This document shows, piece by piece, positions 40,255-49,047 of a DNA stretch of 64,000 nucleotides. Positions within the stretch are counted from its first letter, which is position 1. The number at the start of each line of letters is the position of its first letter. Made by a program: the position numbers and the translations under genes. The stretch is taken from NCBI RefSeq assembly GCF_004153685.1, contig NZ_SDQD01000001.1, positions 434,001 through 498,000 on the forward strand, in the 5' to 3' direction. This DNA comes from Pollutimonas harenae. Lineage in GTDB: Bacteria; Pseudomonadota; Gammaproteobacteria; Burkholderiales; Burkholderiaceae_B. The notes under the pieces were generated by a model. That model saw only the letters and a program-made list of their open reading frames with translations. It searched no databases and had not been told where the DNA came from.

Positions 40255-41994
40255 ATGTCTTTACACAAACATCGTTCCCGTATGGTTACCCAAGGCCTAA
40301 GTCGTGCGCCGCACCGCGCGTTTTTGCGCGGTACCGGCTTCGACGATGACGCTTTGCAAAAATCCATAGTCGGTATTGTGAGTACCCAGGGCGAGAATAC
40401 GCCCTGCTCCCTGAACCTGGCTCCACAAGCCGACCGCGCCCGCCTGGGTGTGGCAGCCGGTGGCGGCGTACCGGTCAGTTTCTCGACCATCTCTGTATCT
40501 GATGGCACGTCCATGAATCACGCGGGCATGCGCATGAGCCTGTTATCGCGTGAAACCATCGCCGACAGTGTGGAGTTGGTTGTGCGTGGGCACGCCTACG
40601 ACGGACTGGTGGCATTGGCGGGCTGTGACAAAACCTTGCCCGCCATGATGATGGCCATGGTCCGGGTCAACACCCCGGCAGTGTTTCTGTACGGCGGCGC
40701 TACGTTGCCTGGCCATGCCCTGGGCAAACAGGCCACCATACTGGATACCATCGAAGCAGTTGGCAATGTGCAAAACGGCACCCTGAGCATCAAAGACCTG
40801 GGCGCCATGGAGCGCGGCTGCCTGCCCTCGGCCGGCTCTTGTCCCGGCCAGTTCACCGCGAACACCATGGCCATGGTCGGTGAAGCGCTAGGCCTGTCGC
40901 CACTGGGCTCGGCCATGATGCCAGCCGTCTATAGCGAAAGACTGGCCATCGCCCAGCGTGCAGGCCGAAGGGTCATGGACATCCTGGACAAAGGCGGCCC
41001 CTTGCCACGTGACCTGGTCACCCGCGCCAGCCTGGAAAATGCCTGTGCAGCGGTGGCAGCTACAGGCGGCTCCACTAACGCCGCCCTGCATATTCCTGCA
41101 ATTGCACACGAAGCCGGCATACGCTTTACGCTGGACGATGTGGCGGACGTATTCAGCCGCACACCACTGATAGCCGATCTGCAGCCGGGCGGCCGCTTCC
41201 TGGCACGCGATCTGCATGAAGTAGGCGGCGTCCCTGTCGTATTGAAAGCGCTGCTGGACGGCGGCTACCTGGATGGATCGGTCCTCACGCTGGATGGCTG
41301 CAGTCTGGCCGAGGCCCTGGCCGACGTACCCGAACCTGACGGCGAGGTAGTCAGGCCCTGCTCCCGTGCCATACACCCCTCGGGCGGCGTCACGGTGCTC
41401 AAAGGTAATCTGTGTCCCCATGGCGCCCTGCTGAAAATTGCTGGACTGAAGTCCCTCAAATTTTCGGGTCCGGCGCGCGTCTTTGAAAACGAAGGCGACT
41501 GCATGCACGCCGTCTCCACGCGCCAATATGAACCCGGCGAGGTACTGGTCATACGCAATGAAGGACCCAAGGGCGGGCCCGGCATGCGCGAGATGCTCAG
41601 CGTTACTGCCGCGCTATATGGCCAGGGCATGGGCGAGCGTGTGGCCCTGCTTACCGACGGTCGCTTCTCAGGTGCCACACGCGGTATGTGCATCGGCTAT
41701 GTCAGTCCCGAAGCCGCTGCGGGAGGCCCCATAGGGCTTATCCGTGACGGCGATCTTATCCATATCGATGCCCAGGCCAATACGCTGGATGTAGCCGTCG
41801 GCGATGCGGAACTCAAGCTGCGCCGCAACGACTACGTCGCGCCGACCCAAGCCAGGCTGGCGGGTGCGCTCGAAAAATATGCCCTGCTGGTGCGTTCCGC
41901 TCATGAAGGCGCCGTCACGCATTCGGGCAATGTGGAATGGCCATACGAAACTCCGGAGGACGACTATGTCGACCCCACTACCTCTGCATTCTGA
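40255..41994 (+). CDS. Dihydroxy-acid dehydratase family (IlvD/Edd) enzyme
   Basis: Fe-S dehydratase, 579 residues, removing water from a 2,3-dihydroxy acid to give a 2-keto acid. Fe-S ligands are readable: C51 (NTPCSLNL), C124 (GCDKTLPA) and C196 (GSCPGQFTAN), plus K126 in the CDK motif. The C-terminal domain has LTDGRFSGATRG. It may be a biosynthetic IlvD, but the neighbours (GntR regulator, Hyi-like isomerase, TRAP transporter) suggest a sugar-acid dehydratase. The next start is nine bases after its stop. Confidence 0.9.
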   Translation: MSLHKHRSRMVTQGLSRAPHRAFLRGTGFDDDALQKSIVGIVSTQGENTPCSLNLAPQADRARLGVAAGGGVPVSFSTISVSDGTSMNHAGMRMSLLSRETIADSVELVVRGHAYDGLVALAGCDKTLPAMMMAMVRVNTPAVFLYGGATLPGHALGKQATILDTIEAVGNVQNGTLSIKDLGAMERGCLPSAGSCPGQFTANTMAMVGEALGLSPLGSAMMPAVYSERLAIAQRAGRRVMDILDKGGPLPRDLVTRASLENACAAVAATGGSTNAALHIPAIAHEAGIRFTLDDVADVFSRTPLIADLQPGGRFLARDLHEVGGVPVVLKALLDGGYLDGSVLTLDGCSLAEALADVPEPDGEVVRPCSRAIHPSGGVTVLKGNLCPHGALLKIAGLKSLKFSGPARVFENEGDCMHAVSTRQYEPGEVLVIRNEGPKGGPGMREMLSVTAALYGQGMGERVALLTDGRFSGATRGMCIGYVSPEAAAGGPIGLIRDGDLIHIDAQANTLDVAVGDAELKLRRNDYVAPTQARLAGALEKYALLVRSAHEGAVTHSGNVEWPYETPEDDYVDPTTSAF

Positions 41995-42002
41995 CCGCTG
42001 AA

Positions 42003-42830
42003 ATGAAACTGGCAGCCAACCTCTCCCTGCTGTATCCGGGCCTGGACCTGCAAGAGCGCATGGCTATGGCGGCCCGCGACGGCTTTCACGCCGTCGAGAT
42101 CCTCTTTCCCTACGAGCAGGACCCAAGCTTGTTGGCCGGGCAACTACAAAAGCACGGACTCAAACTGGTACTGATCAATACACCTGTAGGTCAGCATGGC
42201 GAAAAAGGCCTGGCAGGCTTGCCTGGCCGTGATCTGGAATTCATGGCGGGTCTGGAACGCGCGTTGAATATATGCCGGGCGACCGGCTGTCGCAGCATTC
42301 ATGTCATGGCGGGCATCCCTCCGGACGACACCGATCAAGAAAGCTGCCGCAGCACCTTGATCGGCAATCTGCGCAAGGCCGACGCTGTAACAAGCGCCCA
42401 CGGAATCACCCTGCTGCTGGAGGCTCTGAACCGCGAAGACATGCCTGGATATTTTTATCACTTGCCCTCACAGGCAGCTGACATCATCAAGACAGTGGCC
42501 TCTCCTTCAGTACGCCTGCAATTCGATTTTTACCACTGCCAGCGCGAACAACTGGACCTGCGCCAGACGCTGCGCGAGACTTTGTCACTGATTCATCACG
42601 TGCAGTTTGCTAACCCGCAACATCGGCACGAACCCAACCTGGACGATGCAGAAGTCCGCGCTGCGCTGCTGGCCCTGCAGGCATCGGGTTATCAGGGCTG
42701 GCTGGGCTGCGAATACCGTCCAAAAAACGACACAAGCACCGGCCTGATATGGCGCAAGGCCTACGACGCATTACTCAACTCCACCCACCCAACACCGCAG
42801 CAAGAAAAACACCATAAGGAGATTTCATGA
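42003..42830 (+). CDS. Hydroxypyruvate isomerase / 2-oxo-tetronate isomerase family (Hyi/OtnI)
   Basis: TIM-barrel isomerase of the AP-endonuclease 2 superfamily, 275 residues. It begins MKLAANLSLLY and shows the metal/catalytic blocks HVMAGIPP, LLLEALNREDMPGYF, QFDFYH and LGCEYRP, all typical of Hyi/OtnI. The ATG at 42003 was chosen over an upstream one inside ilvD. Known members isomerise hydroxypyruvate or 2-oxo-tetronate. Neither the OtnK kinase nor OtnC aldolase is nearby. Its stop overlaps the next start by four bases. Confidence 0.9.
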   Translation: MKLAANLSLLYPGLDLQERMAMAARDGFHAVEILFPYEQDPSLLAGQLQKHGLKLVLINTPVGQHGEKGLAGLPGRDLEFMAGLERALNICRATGCRSIHVMAGIPPDDTDQESCRSTLIGNLRKADAVTSAHGITLLLEALNREDMPGYFYHLPSQAADIIKTVASPSVRLQFDFYHCQREQLDLRQTLRETLSLIHHVQFANPQHRHEPNLDDAEVRAALLALQASGYQGWLGCEYRPKNDTSTGLIWRKAYDALLNSTHPTPQQEKHHKEIS

Positions 42831-43849
42831 AAAAACTCACTACTTTATTGATTGCCGGTGCAGCCCTGGCGATTGCCGCACCGGTGCAAGCAAAGAAAAC
42901 ACAGCTGACCGTATCCAGCTGGTTGCCGCCCACCCACGCCGTGGTAGCCGACTTCCTCGTGCCATGGGGAGAGGAAATCAGCAAAGCCACCGATGGCCGT
43001 GTCACACTGCGCATCCTGCCCAAACCCGTCACCAACCCGCCGGGACACTTTGATGCCGTTCGCGACGGCCTGGTCGATATCAGCTTCATCTCGCATGCCT
43101 ACTACCCGGGCCGATTTGAACTCACCAAATTCGCCGTATTGCCGTTTTCGGGCGACACCGCCGAATCACGTTCTGTAGCCGCCTGGGACACCTACGAGAA
43201 ATACCTGCTGCCTGCCGAAGAGCACAAAGGCGTCAAACTCCTGGGCATCTATGCACACGGCCCCGGCATCGTCTTCACCACCGAGAAACCTGTTGAAAAG
43301 ATCGAAGATTTCGAGGGGCTGAAAATTCGTGTTGGCGGCGGTATGGCGGCCGATGTGGCCAAGGCGCTGGGAGTTTCCCCAATTGCCAAGCCTGCCCCCG
43401 AATCCTACGAGCTGCTTAGCACTGGCGTCGTGGACGGCGTGTTCTTCCCAGCTGAATCGCTGGTTTCGTTCAAACTCGACAGCGTCATAAAAAACGCAAC
43501 GACCTTTCCGGGCGGACTGTATTCCGATACACACGCCGTCATCATGAATGAGGATGCCTTTGCGAAGTTATCCAAAGAAGATCAGGAAGCCTTGCTCAAG
43601 CTTTCGGGCAAGCACCTCGCCAGCCTGGCAGGTAAAGCCTGGGACAAGCATGACGCAGTTGCCCACAAAATACTGAACGGAGGCACCATCAATCTCATCA
43701 AGGCCGATGATGCACTGATCAAGGCAGTACACGAAAGGACCGACGGCTTTGAAAAAACCTGGCTTGAGAACGCCGCCGAGAAAGGTATAGACGGCCCCGC
43801 AGCACTGGCCTCATTCCGCGCTGAGATCAAGCAACTCGAAGCGCAATAG
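42827..43849 (+). CDS. TRAP transporter solute-binding protein (DctP family)
   Basis: Periplasmic binding protein, 340 residues, signal peptide ending near residue 22 (AAPVQAKKT). It opens with LTVSSWLPPTHAV, and the carboxylate-binding arginine is in GLKIRVGGG. TGVVDGVFFPAESL follows. It is translationally coupled to the isomerase, which ties transport tightly to the enzyme pair. The ligand is probably a hydroxylated or sugar acid. Unlike other systems here there is no hairpin before the small permease (five-base gap). Confidence 0.94.
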   Translation: MKKLTTLLIAGAALAIAAPVQAKKTQLTVSSWLPPTHAVVADFLVPWGEEISKATDGRVTLRILPKPVTNPPGHFDAVRDGLVDISFISHAYYPGRFELTKFAVLPFSGDTAESRSVAAWDTYEKYLLPAEEHKGVKLLGIYAHGPGIVFTTEKPVEKIEDFEGLKIRVGGGMAADVAKALGVSPIAKPAPESYELLSTGVVDGVFFPAESLVSFKLDSVIKNATTFPGGLYSDTHAVIMNEDAFAKLSKEDQEALLKLSGKHLASLAGKAWDKHDAVAHKILNGGTINLIKADDALIKAVHERTDGFEKTWLENAAEKGIDGPAALASFRAEIKQLEAQ

Positions 43850-43854
43850 AGCCC

Positions 43855-44346
43855 ATGAATAAGCTAAACGCCGCCATCTCGGCGGTACTCAAGGCCATCG
43901 CCGTACTGGGACTCTGCGGCATGAGCCTGCTTACCGTCGTCGATGCCGGCGGGCGCTATCTGCTGAACCACCCCATCATCGGCTCGGTCGAACTGATCGA
44001 GCTGATGATGGTGGCGGTTATCTTTTCGAGCATTCCCTTGATGACCCGGGCACGAGGGCACATTGTGGTGGACAGCTTCAGCCATTTTTTTCCAAAGGGC
44101 GTGCGACGCCTGCAAGATCGGATCGCCGCACTGATCTCATTGCTGGTCAGCGGTGTTCTGGCCTGGATCACCCTGCACAAAGCCCAGACCACCGCCGGCT
44201 ATGGTGACATCACGGCCATGCTCGGCATCCCCCTGGCGCCTTTCGTTTATTTCATGGCGATTCTGCTGGCGCTGGATGCGATCTACCATGCCGTCAACCT
44301 GGTCACCGGTGCAAAACATTCTCAGGAAGTCGCGATTTATGACTGA
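43855..44346 (+). CDS. TRAP transporter small permease (DctQ family)
   Basis: Inner-membrane protein of 163 residues with four helices. The first has GLCGMSLLTVVDAGGRYLL; the second ends at SSIPLMTRARGHIVVD, the common DctQ loop. It starts five bases after the binding-protein stop and overlaps the large permease start by eight bases. Confidence 0.9.
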   Translation: MNKLNAAISAVLKAIAVLGLCGMSLLTVVDAGGRYLLNHPIIGSVELIELMMVAVIFSSIPLMTRARGHIVVDSFSHFFPKGVRRLQDRIAALISLLVSGVLAWITLHKAQTTAGYGDITAMLGIPLAPFVYFMAILLALDAIYHAVNLVTGAKHSQEVAIYD

Positions 44347-45631
44347 GTCTCTTATTGCCTTAGCGGCCATGCTTGGTCTGATTTTTTTACGCGTACCCGT
44401 CGCCTTTGCGATGGCCCTGGTGGGTTTTATCGGTCTGGGCCTATTGCGCAACTGGTCATCAGCCTACGCGATGGCGGGCTCCGTCGTCTATGAAAGTGGT
44501 TTTCAGTACTTATTATCGGTCTTGCCACTGTTTATTCTGATGGGCAATTTCGTCACTCAATCGCGCATGTCGCGGGAGCTTTATGCTGCGGCACATGCTG
44601 TGCTCGGCCATAGGCGCGGCGGACTGGCGATGTCCACCATTGTTGCTTGCGGCGGATTCGGTGCCATTTGCGGTTCCAGTCTGGCCACTGCCGCCACAAT
44701 GTCCAAAGTGGCTTATCCGGAAATGCGCCGCCTGGGCTACAGCGAAGAATTGGCGGCTGGCTCCATCGCCGCGGGCGGGACCCTGGGCATACTGATTCCC
44801 CCATCCATCATCATGGTGGTGTATTGCCTGTTGACCGAGCAAAGCATAGGAAAAATGTTCGCTGCTGGCGTATTGCCCGGCTTGCTGGCCATTGGCTGCT
44901 ATATGCTGGCGGTAACCTGGATTACGCGGCGCAATCCGGCAGACGGGCCCAAAGGGCAACGCAGCACATGGAAACAGATTCGTAGCGCACTGAGCAAGGT
45001 TTGGGCAGTACTGGCCTTGATCACGATGCTGATGGGCGGTATTTATGGCGGTGTTTTCACAGCGGCCGAAGCAGCTGGCATAGGGGCCTTCCTGGGTTTC
45101 CTGTTTGCCTTGAGCCGAAAAACCATGACCTGGGCCTCTTTCGTTGACGTTGTGGTTGAATCAGCCAAAACCACGGGCATGATCTTTATGGTCATGATTG
45201 GTGCGCTGATGCTGGCCAATTTCATCAACTTTACGTCACTGCCGCAAGACTTGGTCGATATCGTTGATCGATTCAACTTGAGCCCGCTCGCCGTGATCCT
45301 CATGATCAGCTGCATCTACATTGTCCTGGGCTGCGTGCTCGAAAGCATGTCCATGATTCTGCTCACCGTGCCCGTGTTCTACCCGCTCGTCCAGGCACTG
45401 GGCTTCGACCTGATCTGGTTCGGTATTATTGTGGTCGTCGTCACCGAGATCAGCTTCATTACCCCGCCATTTGGTATGAACGTGTTTGTCCTGCGCGGCC
45501 TGCTGCCTGGTGTCAGCACACAAACCATTTTTCGGGGTGTAATGCCTTTTGTAGTCAGCGATATTTTTCGTCTGACGATTCTGATTCTGTTCCCGGCCAT
45601 ATCCCTGTACTTGCCCACCTTCGTGAAATAA
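44339..45631 (+). CDS. TRAP transporter large permease (DctM family)
   Basis: Inner-membrane permease, 430 residues from the ATG at 44339 (the open frame extends upstream but reads as dctQ shadow). Blocks include LSVLPLFILMGNFV, CGSSLATAATMSKVAYPEM, AAGGTLGILIPPSI, GCVLESMSMILLTVPVFYP and SFITPPFGMNVFVLR. It ends the GntR-dehydratase-isomerase-TRAP cluster and is convergent with the orphan gene at 45658. Confidence 0.94.
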   Translation: MTESLIALAAMLGLIFLRVPVAFAMALVGFIGLGLLRNWSSAYAMAGSVVYESGFQYLLSVLPLFILMGNFVTQSRMSRELYAAAHAVLGHRRGGLAMSTIVACGGFGAICGSSLATAATMSKVAYPEMRRLGYSEELAAGSIAAGGTLGILIPPSIIMVVYCLLTEQSIGKMFAAGVLPGLLAIGCYMLAVTWITRRNPADGPKGQRSTWKQIRSALSKVWAVLALITMLMGGIYGGVFTAAEAAGIGAFLGFLFALSRKTMTWASFVDVVVESAKTTGMIFMVMIGALMLANFINFTSLPQDLVDIVDRFNLSPLAVILMISCIYIVLGCVLESMSMILLTVPVFYPLVQALGFDLIWFGIIVVVVTEISFITPPFGMNVFVLRGLLPGVSTQTIFRGVMPFVVSDIFRLTILILFPAISLYLPTFVK

Positions 45632-45657
45632 GGGCACAGACCAGACCGGGGTTGCCT

Positions 45658-46632
45658 TTAGCGCTCCGGCCCGGACAGTCTGCTGTTTTGCTTCACGCGA
45701 GGGGGCGGCCAAAAACCCTCGGATGAAAAGGTTGTGGGGCGCTCATCCAGCGTGCCCGGATCCTGCTCGGCCACACAGGCTTGCAAAGCCTTGCATACAC
45801 GCTCCAGGGCAGCCAGGCCCGATACACCACGCGTGACTTCATCCCACCATGTGCGATGCACAGCACGTACCCTTACGGGAATAGTGGGCAAACCTATACG
45901 CTGTGCCATGGCCAGGCGATGCAGGCCACGGTTGATCTTGAGAATACGCCCCTCGCGAGAAATGGCAACACCCAGATCGTCACGGGTCAGGGAGGCCACA
46001 TACCCACTAGCCGCCATGCTGTCCAGATAATGCAGATAAACCCCGAAGTATTCTTTGATCTTGTCGGGCGTATCCAGCACGATACCTTGCAAATGCGAAG
46101 ACCACGGCTGGCCACGCTCAATGCACGCCATCAGTTCCTGGTAGCGTGCTACGCGTTCAAGCTGATCGCGATTTTCATCTATATCACTGATGAACTGATA
46201 GCGCGTACCCAAGCGCAAGTCGTCACGGCGCAAATCCCAATGCCCATCCCAGATGAAAGCCATGGACGATGGACGTTTTTCAACTTTACGTGGCAAGAAC
46301 TCAACATTGCGTATAAGGCTGCGCGGATCGATATGCACCGTGAGCGGGCGCTCGCCAAGAAACAACTCGATACTATGACGAGGCAGGCCAGCGCGCTCTA
46401 TCAGGGAGGCGCCGCGCTTGCCCACCAGCCAGCGCCGGAGCAATACATTTCCCACCGGCATACCCAAGCGGCGCTGCACCTGCTGGCGCGTCGTCGCCGT
46501 CAAATGAGCCAATAGCACCCGTCGCCGTATAGATGGCGATACAAGCTGCAGCATTTCTTTGTCGGCTTCTGGCCCCGCGAATACTGCTTCTTTACTGCAA
46601 ACGATGTTTGACTGTACGTGATCCCTACGCAT
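45658..46632 (-). CDS. Uncharacterised protein with ParB/sulfiredoxin-like segment
   Basis: Protein of 324 residues not recognised by name. Near residues 225-265 it has VAISREGRILKINRGLHRLAMAQ, then IGLPTIPVRVRAVH. This is the pattern of ParB/Srx-fold proteins that read 'dG.HRl..A...g...ipv.v..rH'. The N-terminal half is basic and unfamiliar. The start is uncertain: an ATG at 46554 is equally possible and no ribosome site is clear. Proteins like this are sometimes found in surface-polysaccharide loci, but none is here. The upstream region is AT-rich compared with its surroundings, possibly a sign of transfer. Confidence 0.7.
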   Translation of the reverse strand: MRRDHVQSNIVCSKEAVFAGPEADKEMLQLVSPSIRRRVLLAHLTATTRQQVQRRLGMPVGNVLLRRWLVGKRGASLIERAGLPRHSIELFLGERPLTVHIDPRSLIRNVEFLPRKVEKRPSSMAFIWDGHWDLRRDDLRLGTRYQFISDIDENRDQLERVARYQELMACIERGQPWSSHLQGIVLDTPDKIKEYFGVYLHYLDSMAASGYVASLTRDDLGVAISREGRILKINRGLHRLAMAQRIGLPTIPVRVRAVHRTWWDEVTRGVSGLAALERVCKALQACVAEQDPGTLDERPTTFSSEGFWPPPRVKQNSRLSGPER

Positions 46633-46720
46633 ACAACAATGGTGTCACTATACTGCGTCCGTTACAATTAGATGGATCATGCATTTAGTAACAAAATACA
46701 AACAAGAGCATTTGAGATAG

Positions 46721-46732
46721 AGTAAAAACCCT
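46721..46732 (-). promoter_or_regulatory. AGGGTTTTTACT element
   Basis: On the minus strand this 12-mer is identical to 20795-20806 upstream of the TAXI operon. It lies in the 232-bp AT-rich divergent region between the orphan ParB-like gene and the TetR gene, about 90 bp from the former. It belongs to the recurring AGGG...AC(C/T)CT element. Confidence 0.35.
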
Positions 46733-46790
46733 CTTTATTTCCAGTATAGGCCCAGGCTACAAGCGCGGGCGAACCGACGCCTAGCAATAG

Positions 46791-46804
46791 AGTTGACCTC
46801 AACT
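46791..46804. promoter_or_regulatory. Inverted repeat AGTTGA-CC-TCAACT upstream of tetR
   Basis: Perfect six-base arms with a two-base centre, 60 bp before the TetR start and 15 bp upstream of a second, longer inverted repeat. Possibly an operator half of a double site or a promoter-associated element. Confidence 0.35.
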
Positions 46805-46819
46805 GGTGTTGGCGATAAT

Positions 46820-46844
46820 AATGACAGGTGAGTCACCGTTCATT
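46820..46844. promoter_or_regulatory. Probable TetR operator
   Basis: A 25-bp inverted repeat centred on G46832: left arm AATGACAGGTGA, right arm TCACCGTTCATT, pairing at 10 of 12 positions. It ends 20 bases before the TetR-family gene, the normal place for an autoregulatory operator. The core TGAGTCA and a left ATGA recur with identical spacing upstream of the E1alpha operon at 62251-62275. Confidence 0.6.
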
Positions 46845-46864
46845 TATTATCATAAATAGCCACC

Positions 46865-47557
46865 ATGCCTCGTCAAACCAACACAAGCAAGATCAAGGTC
46901 GCATCTCCAACGCCACCGGTATCAAAAAAACCGAAGGTCACTGACTGGCGCAAGGCTCAAGGGCGTAGCGAGCGTGGTCGTCTGATTCATGAAGCACTTT
47001 TTACAGCCGCCAGCGAAGTCGTTGGCGAACGCGGCTACGAAGATGCCTCCATTTCCCTGATCACGCAGCGCGCCGGTGTGGCACAAGGCACTTTCTACAA
47101 TCATTTTGAATCGCGGCAAGACATACTCGACCAATTATTGCCCAGACTGGGCAAAGAGATGCTGGATTACGTAGGAGAGTGCAGCCGCCCTGGCAAGACT
47201 GTGCTGGAACGTGAAGAGCTGGGCTTTCGTGGTTTCTACACCTTCCTGAAACTACACCCGCATTTTTTTCGTATTCTGAACGAGGCGCCCAGTTTTGCGC
47301 CCAAAGCGCATCAAACGCACATCGAGCTCGTTCGCGACGGCTACATGCGGTTCTTAAAGCGGGGTCTGGAAAGCGGCGAAATAAGAGGCTTCGACGAACA
47401 AGAGCTGGAAGTCGCCGCTTTTGTCATGATGGGTGCGCGTCTGTATTTGGGGCATTACGCAACCCACCCCGAAAACAGCGACAACCCGGACATTCCAGAC
47501 TGGGTCACGCAAGCCTATCGCAAGCTGATTACCCATGGCTTGACCGGAACCCGCTAA
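46865..47557 (+). CDS. TetR-family transcriptional regulator
   Basis: Regulator of 230 residues. A basic, Pro/Lys-rich N-terminal extension of about 37 residues precedes the TetR helix-turn-helix (ISLITQRAGVAQGTFYNHF, residues 62-81). The C-terminal ligand domain is of the acyl-CoA/aromatic-responsive kind by general look only. It is followed by the EthD-domain gene and faces the 13-gene catabolic operon, which it probably represses. Confidence 0.92.
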   Translation: MPRQTNTSKIKVASPTPPVSKKPKVTDWRKAQGRSERGRLIHEALFTAASEVVGERGYEDASISLITQRAGVAQGTFYNHFESRQDILDQLLPRLGKEMLDYVGECSRPGKTVLEREELGFRGFYTFLKLHPHFFRILNEAPSFAPKAHQTHIELVRDGYMRFLKRGLESGEIRGFDEQELEVAAFVMMGARLYLGHYATHPENSDNPDIPDWVTQAYRKLITHGLTGTR

Positions 47558-47638
47558 TGTCATCACAGGCGCTTTCAACGTATCGTCTGAACGAAGACGA
47601 CCACACCTGCACCTGAATACAGCCAACCAGGAGACTCT

Positions 47639-48322
47639 ATGTTCAAAGCAAGTACCATAATGAAACGCCAACCGGGCATGGCTGTGGAGGCCTTTCAGAA
47701 TTATTGGCTCAATGAGCACGCTGCATATGCGGGCAAGCTGCCAGGGCTACGTCGCTACATGCAATCACATGCCTTGCTTCAAGGATATCGAAAGGGCGAC
47801 CTGCCCTGCGACGGCCTCAGCGAAATGTGGTTCGATACCCGTCAAGATTGGGAAAATGCACTGGCCAGTCAGGCAGGGCAAGCCATGCTGGCTGATTTGC
47901 ATGCATTCACAAAGCCGGATGCTCTGATTGTGATGCCCATCGAAACCCATGTGGTGGTCGACGGCGCCATTCCGAACGGAGCCGTGAAGAATATCGAGCT
48001 GGTCAATTGCCGGCCAGGCATGGATCTTGATGATTTCAGGGCTTACTGGAAGAATGTGCATGGCCCTCTTGCTTCGGGCATTACCGCTATACGCCGCTAC
48101 GAGCAAGATCACCTGGCACGGGCGGAATACGATGGCGCCAAGCAACCCCCACTGGACGGCCTCGCTATCACATGGTTTGACTCAACCGCCTCCATGAAGC
48201 AAGGCGCTACCACCCCTGTGTATGCCGAGACCCGAGCCGACGAAGCCAATTTCCTGCCCGATGGCCACCTGCCATTCATCATCACGACAGAACACGAAAT
48301 TGTGCCTCTTGTACACGCTTAA
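47639..48322 (+). CDS. Tandem EthD-domain protein
   Basis: Cytoplasmic protein, 227 residues, with two ferredoxin-like (EthD/dimeric barrel) repeats. Repeat 1 covers about residues 1-105 (KRQPGMAVEAFQNYWLNEHA), repeat 2 about 117-222 (RPGMDLDDFRAYWKNVHGP). The repeats align by eye, so the protein is probably a pseudo-dimer. EthD-type proteins assist degradative oxygenase systems or act as small lyases; no oxygenase is encoded here. AGGAG precedes the start. Its stop overlaps the livF stop tail to tail by four bases. Confidence 0.85.
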   Translation: MFKASTIMKRQPGMAVEAFQNYWLNEHAAYAGKLPGLRRYMQSHALLQGYRKGDLPCDGLSEMWFDTRQDWENALASQAGQAMLADLHAFTKPDALIVMPIETHVVVDGAIPNGAVKNIELVNCRPGMDLDDFRAYWKNVHGPLASGITAIRRYEQDHLARAEYDGAKQPPLDGLAITWFDSTASMKQGATTPVYAETRADEANFLPDGHLPFIITTEHEIVPLVHA

Positions 48323-49047
48323 ACAGATAGATAACGCTGCTTGATATCGTCGTTGCGGCTCAGCTCATCAATGGTTCCATAGAACACGTCCTTACCTTTG
48401 TCGATCACCACCGCGTGGTCGGCCAGGCCCAGACAGAAGTGCAGGTTCTGTTCGGCAAGCACAATGGTGGTGCCCAACTCGCGCAAGGTTCCGATCAGCT
48501 CACCTATTTTTTGCACCATGATCGGCGCAAGGCCTTCGCTGGGCTCATCCAGCAAGATAACCGACGGGTTGCCCATCAGCGCACGCCCTACTGTCAGCAT
48601 CTGCTGCTCGCCGCCCGACAACTGTCCTCCCAGCCGCATGCGCAGAGGCTTGAGCAGGGGGAGCATGTCGTAGATACGTTCGAGGGTCCAATCTGATCCA
48701 CCCTGCTGATTTCGTTTTATTGCAATCAACAAGTTGTCTTCCACCGACAACTCGGGGAATATCTGCCGGTCTTCGGGCACGAAAGCAATACCGGCACGAG
48801 CAATCTGGTGTGGCGCCTGACCACGTATTTCTTTGCCGGCGAGGCTGATGCTGCCCTTGCGGCCACGCACAATACCCGCAATCGATTTCATGGTGGTGCT
48901 TTTGCCGGCACCGTTGCGGCCCAGCAATGCGAGCGTCTCACCTTTATTCAAAAAAAGCGAAAGGCCAAACAGAACCTGGCTGGAGTCATAAAAGGCATCG
49001 ATACCCTCTACCTTGAGCACCGGCGACGCGGCTGTGCTGGTAGTCAT
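48319..49047 (-). CDS. Liv-type ABC transporter ATP-binding protein (LivF family)
   Basis: Cytoplasmic ATPase, 242 residues. Walker A is GRNGAGKST near residue 38, the signature is LSGGEQQMLTVGRAL and Walker B is VILLDEPSEGLAP. It is the last gene of the operon, overlapping the LivG stop by four bases. With LivG it powers the LivH/LivM channel of the catabolic cluster. Confidence 0.95.
   Translation of the reverse strand: MTTSTAASPVLKVEGIDAFYDSSQVLFGLSLFLNKGETLALLGRNGAGKSTTMKSIAGIVRGRKGSISLAGKEIRGQAPHQIARAGIAFVPEDRQIFPELSVEDNLLIAIKRNQQGGSDWTLERIYDMLPLLKPLRMRLGGQLSGGEQQMLTVGRALMGNPSVILLDEPSEGLAPIMVQKIGELIGTLRELGTTIVLAEQNLHFCLGLADHAVVIDKGKDVFYGTIDELSRNDDIKQRYLSV

Noticed and set aside
44153-44338. 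N-terminal extension of the second DctM protein
   Set aside because: The extra 62 residues are a shifted reading of dctQ, rich in Pro/Arg/Trp; the ATG at 44339 gives the family start.
45632-45657. Intrinsic terminator between dctM and the orphan gene
   Set aside because: Only short CCGG repeats occur; no stable stem followed by a T-run.
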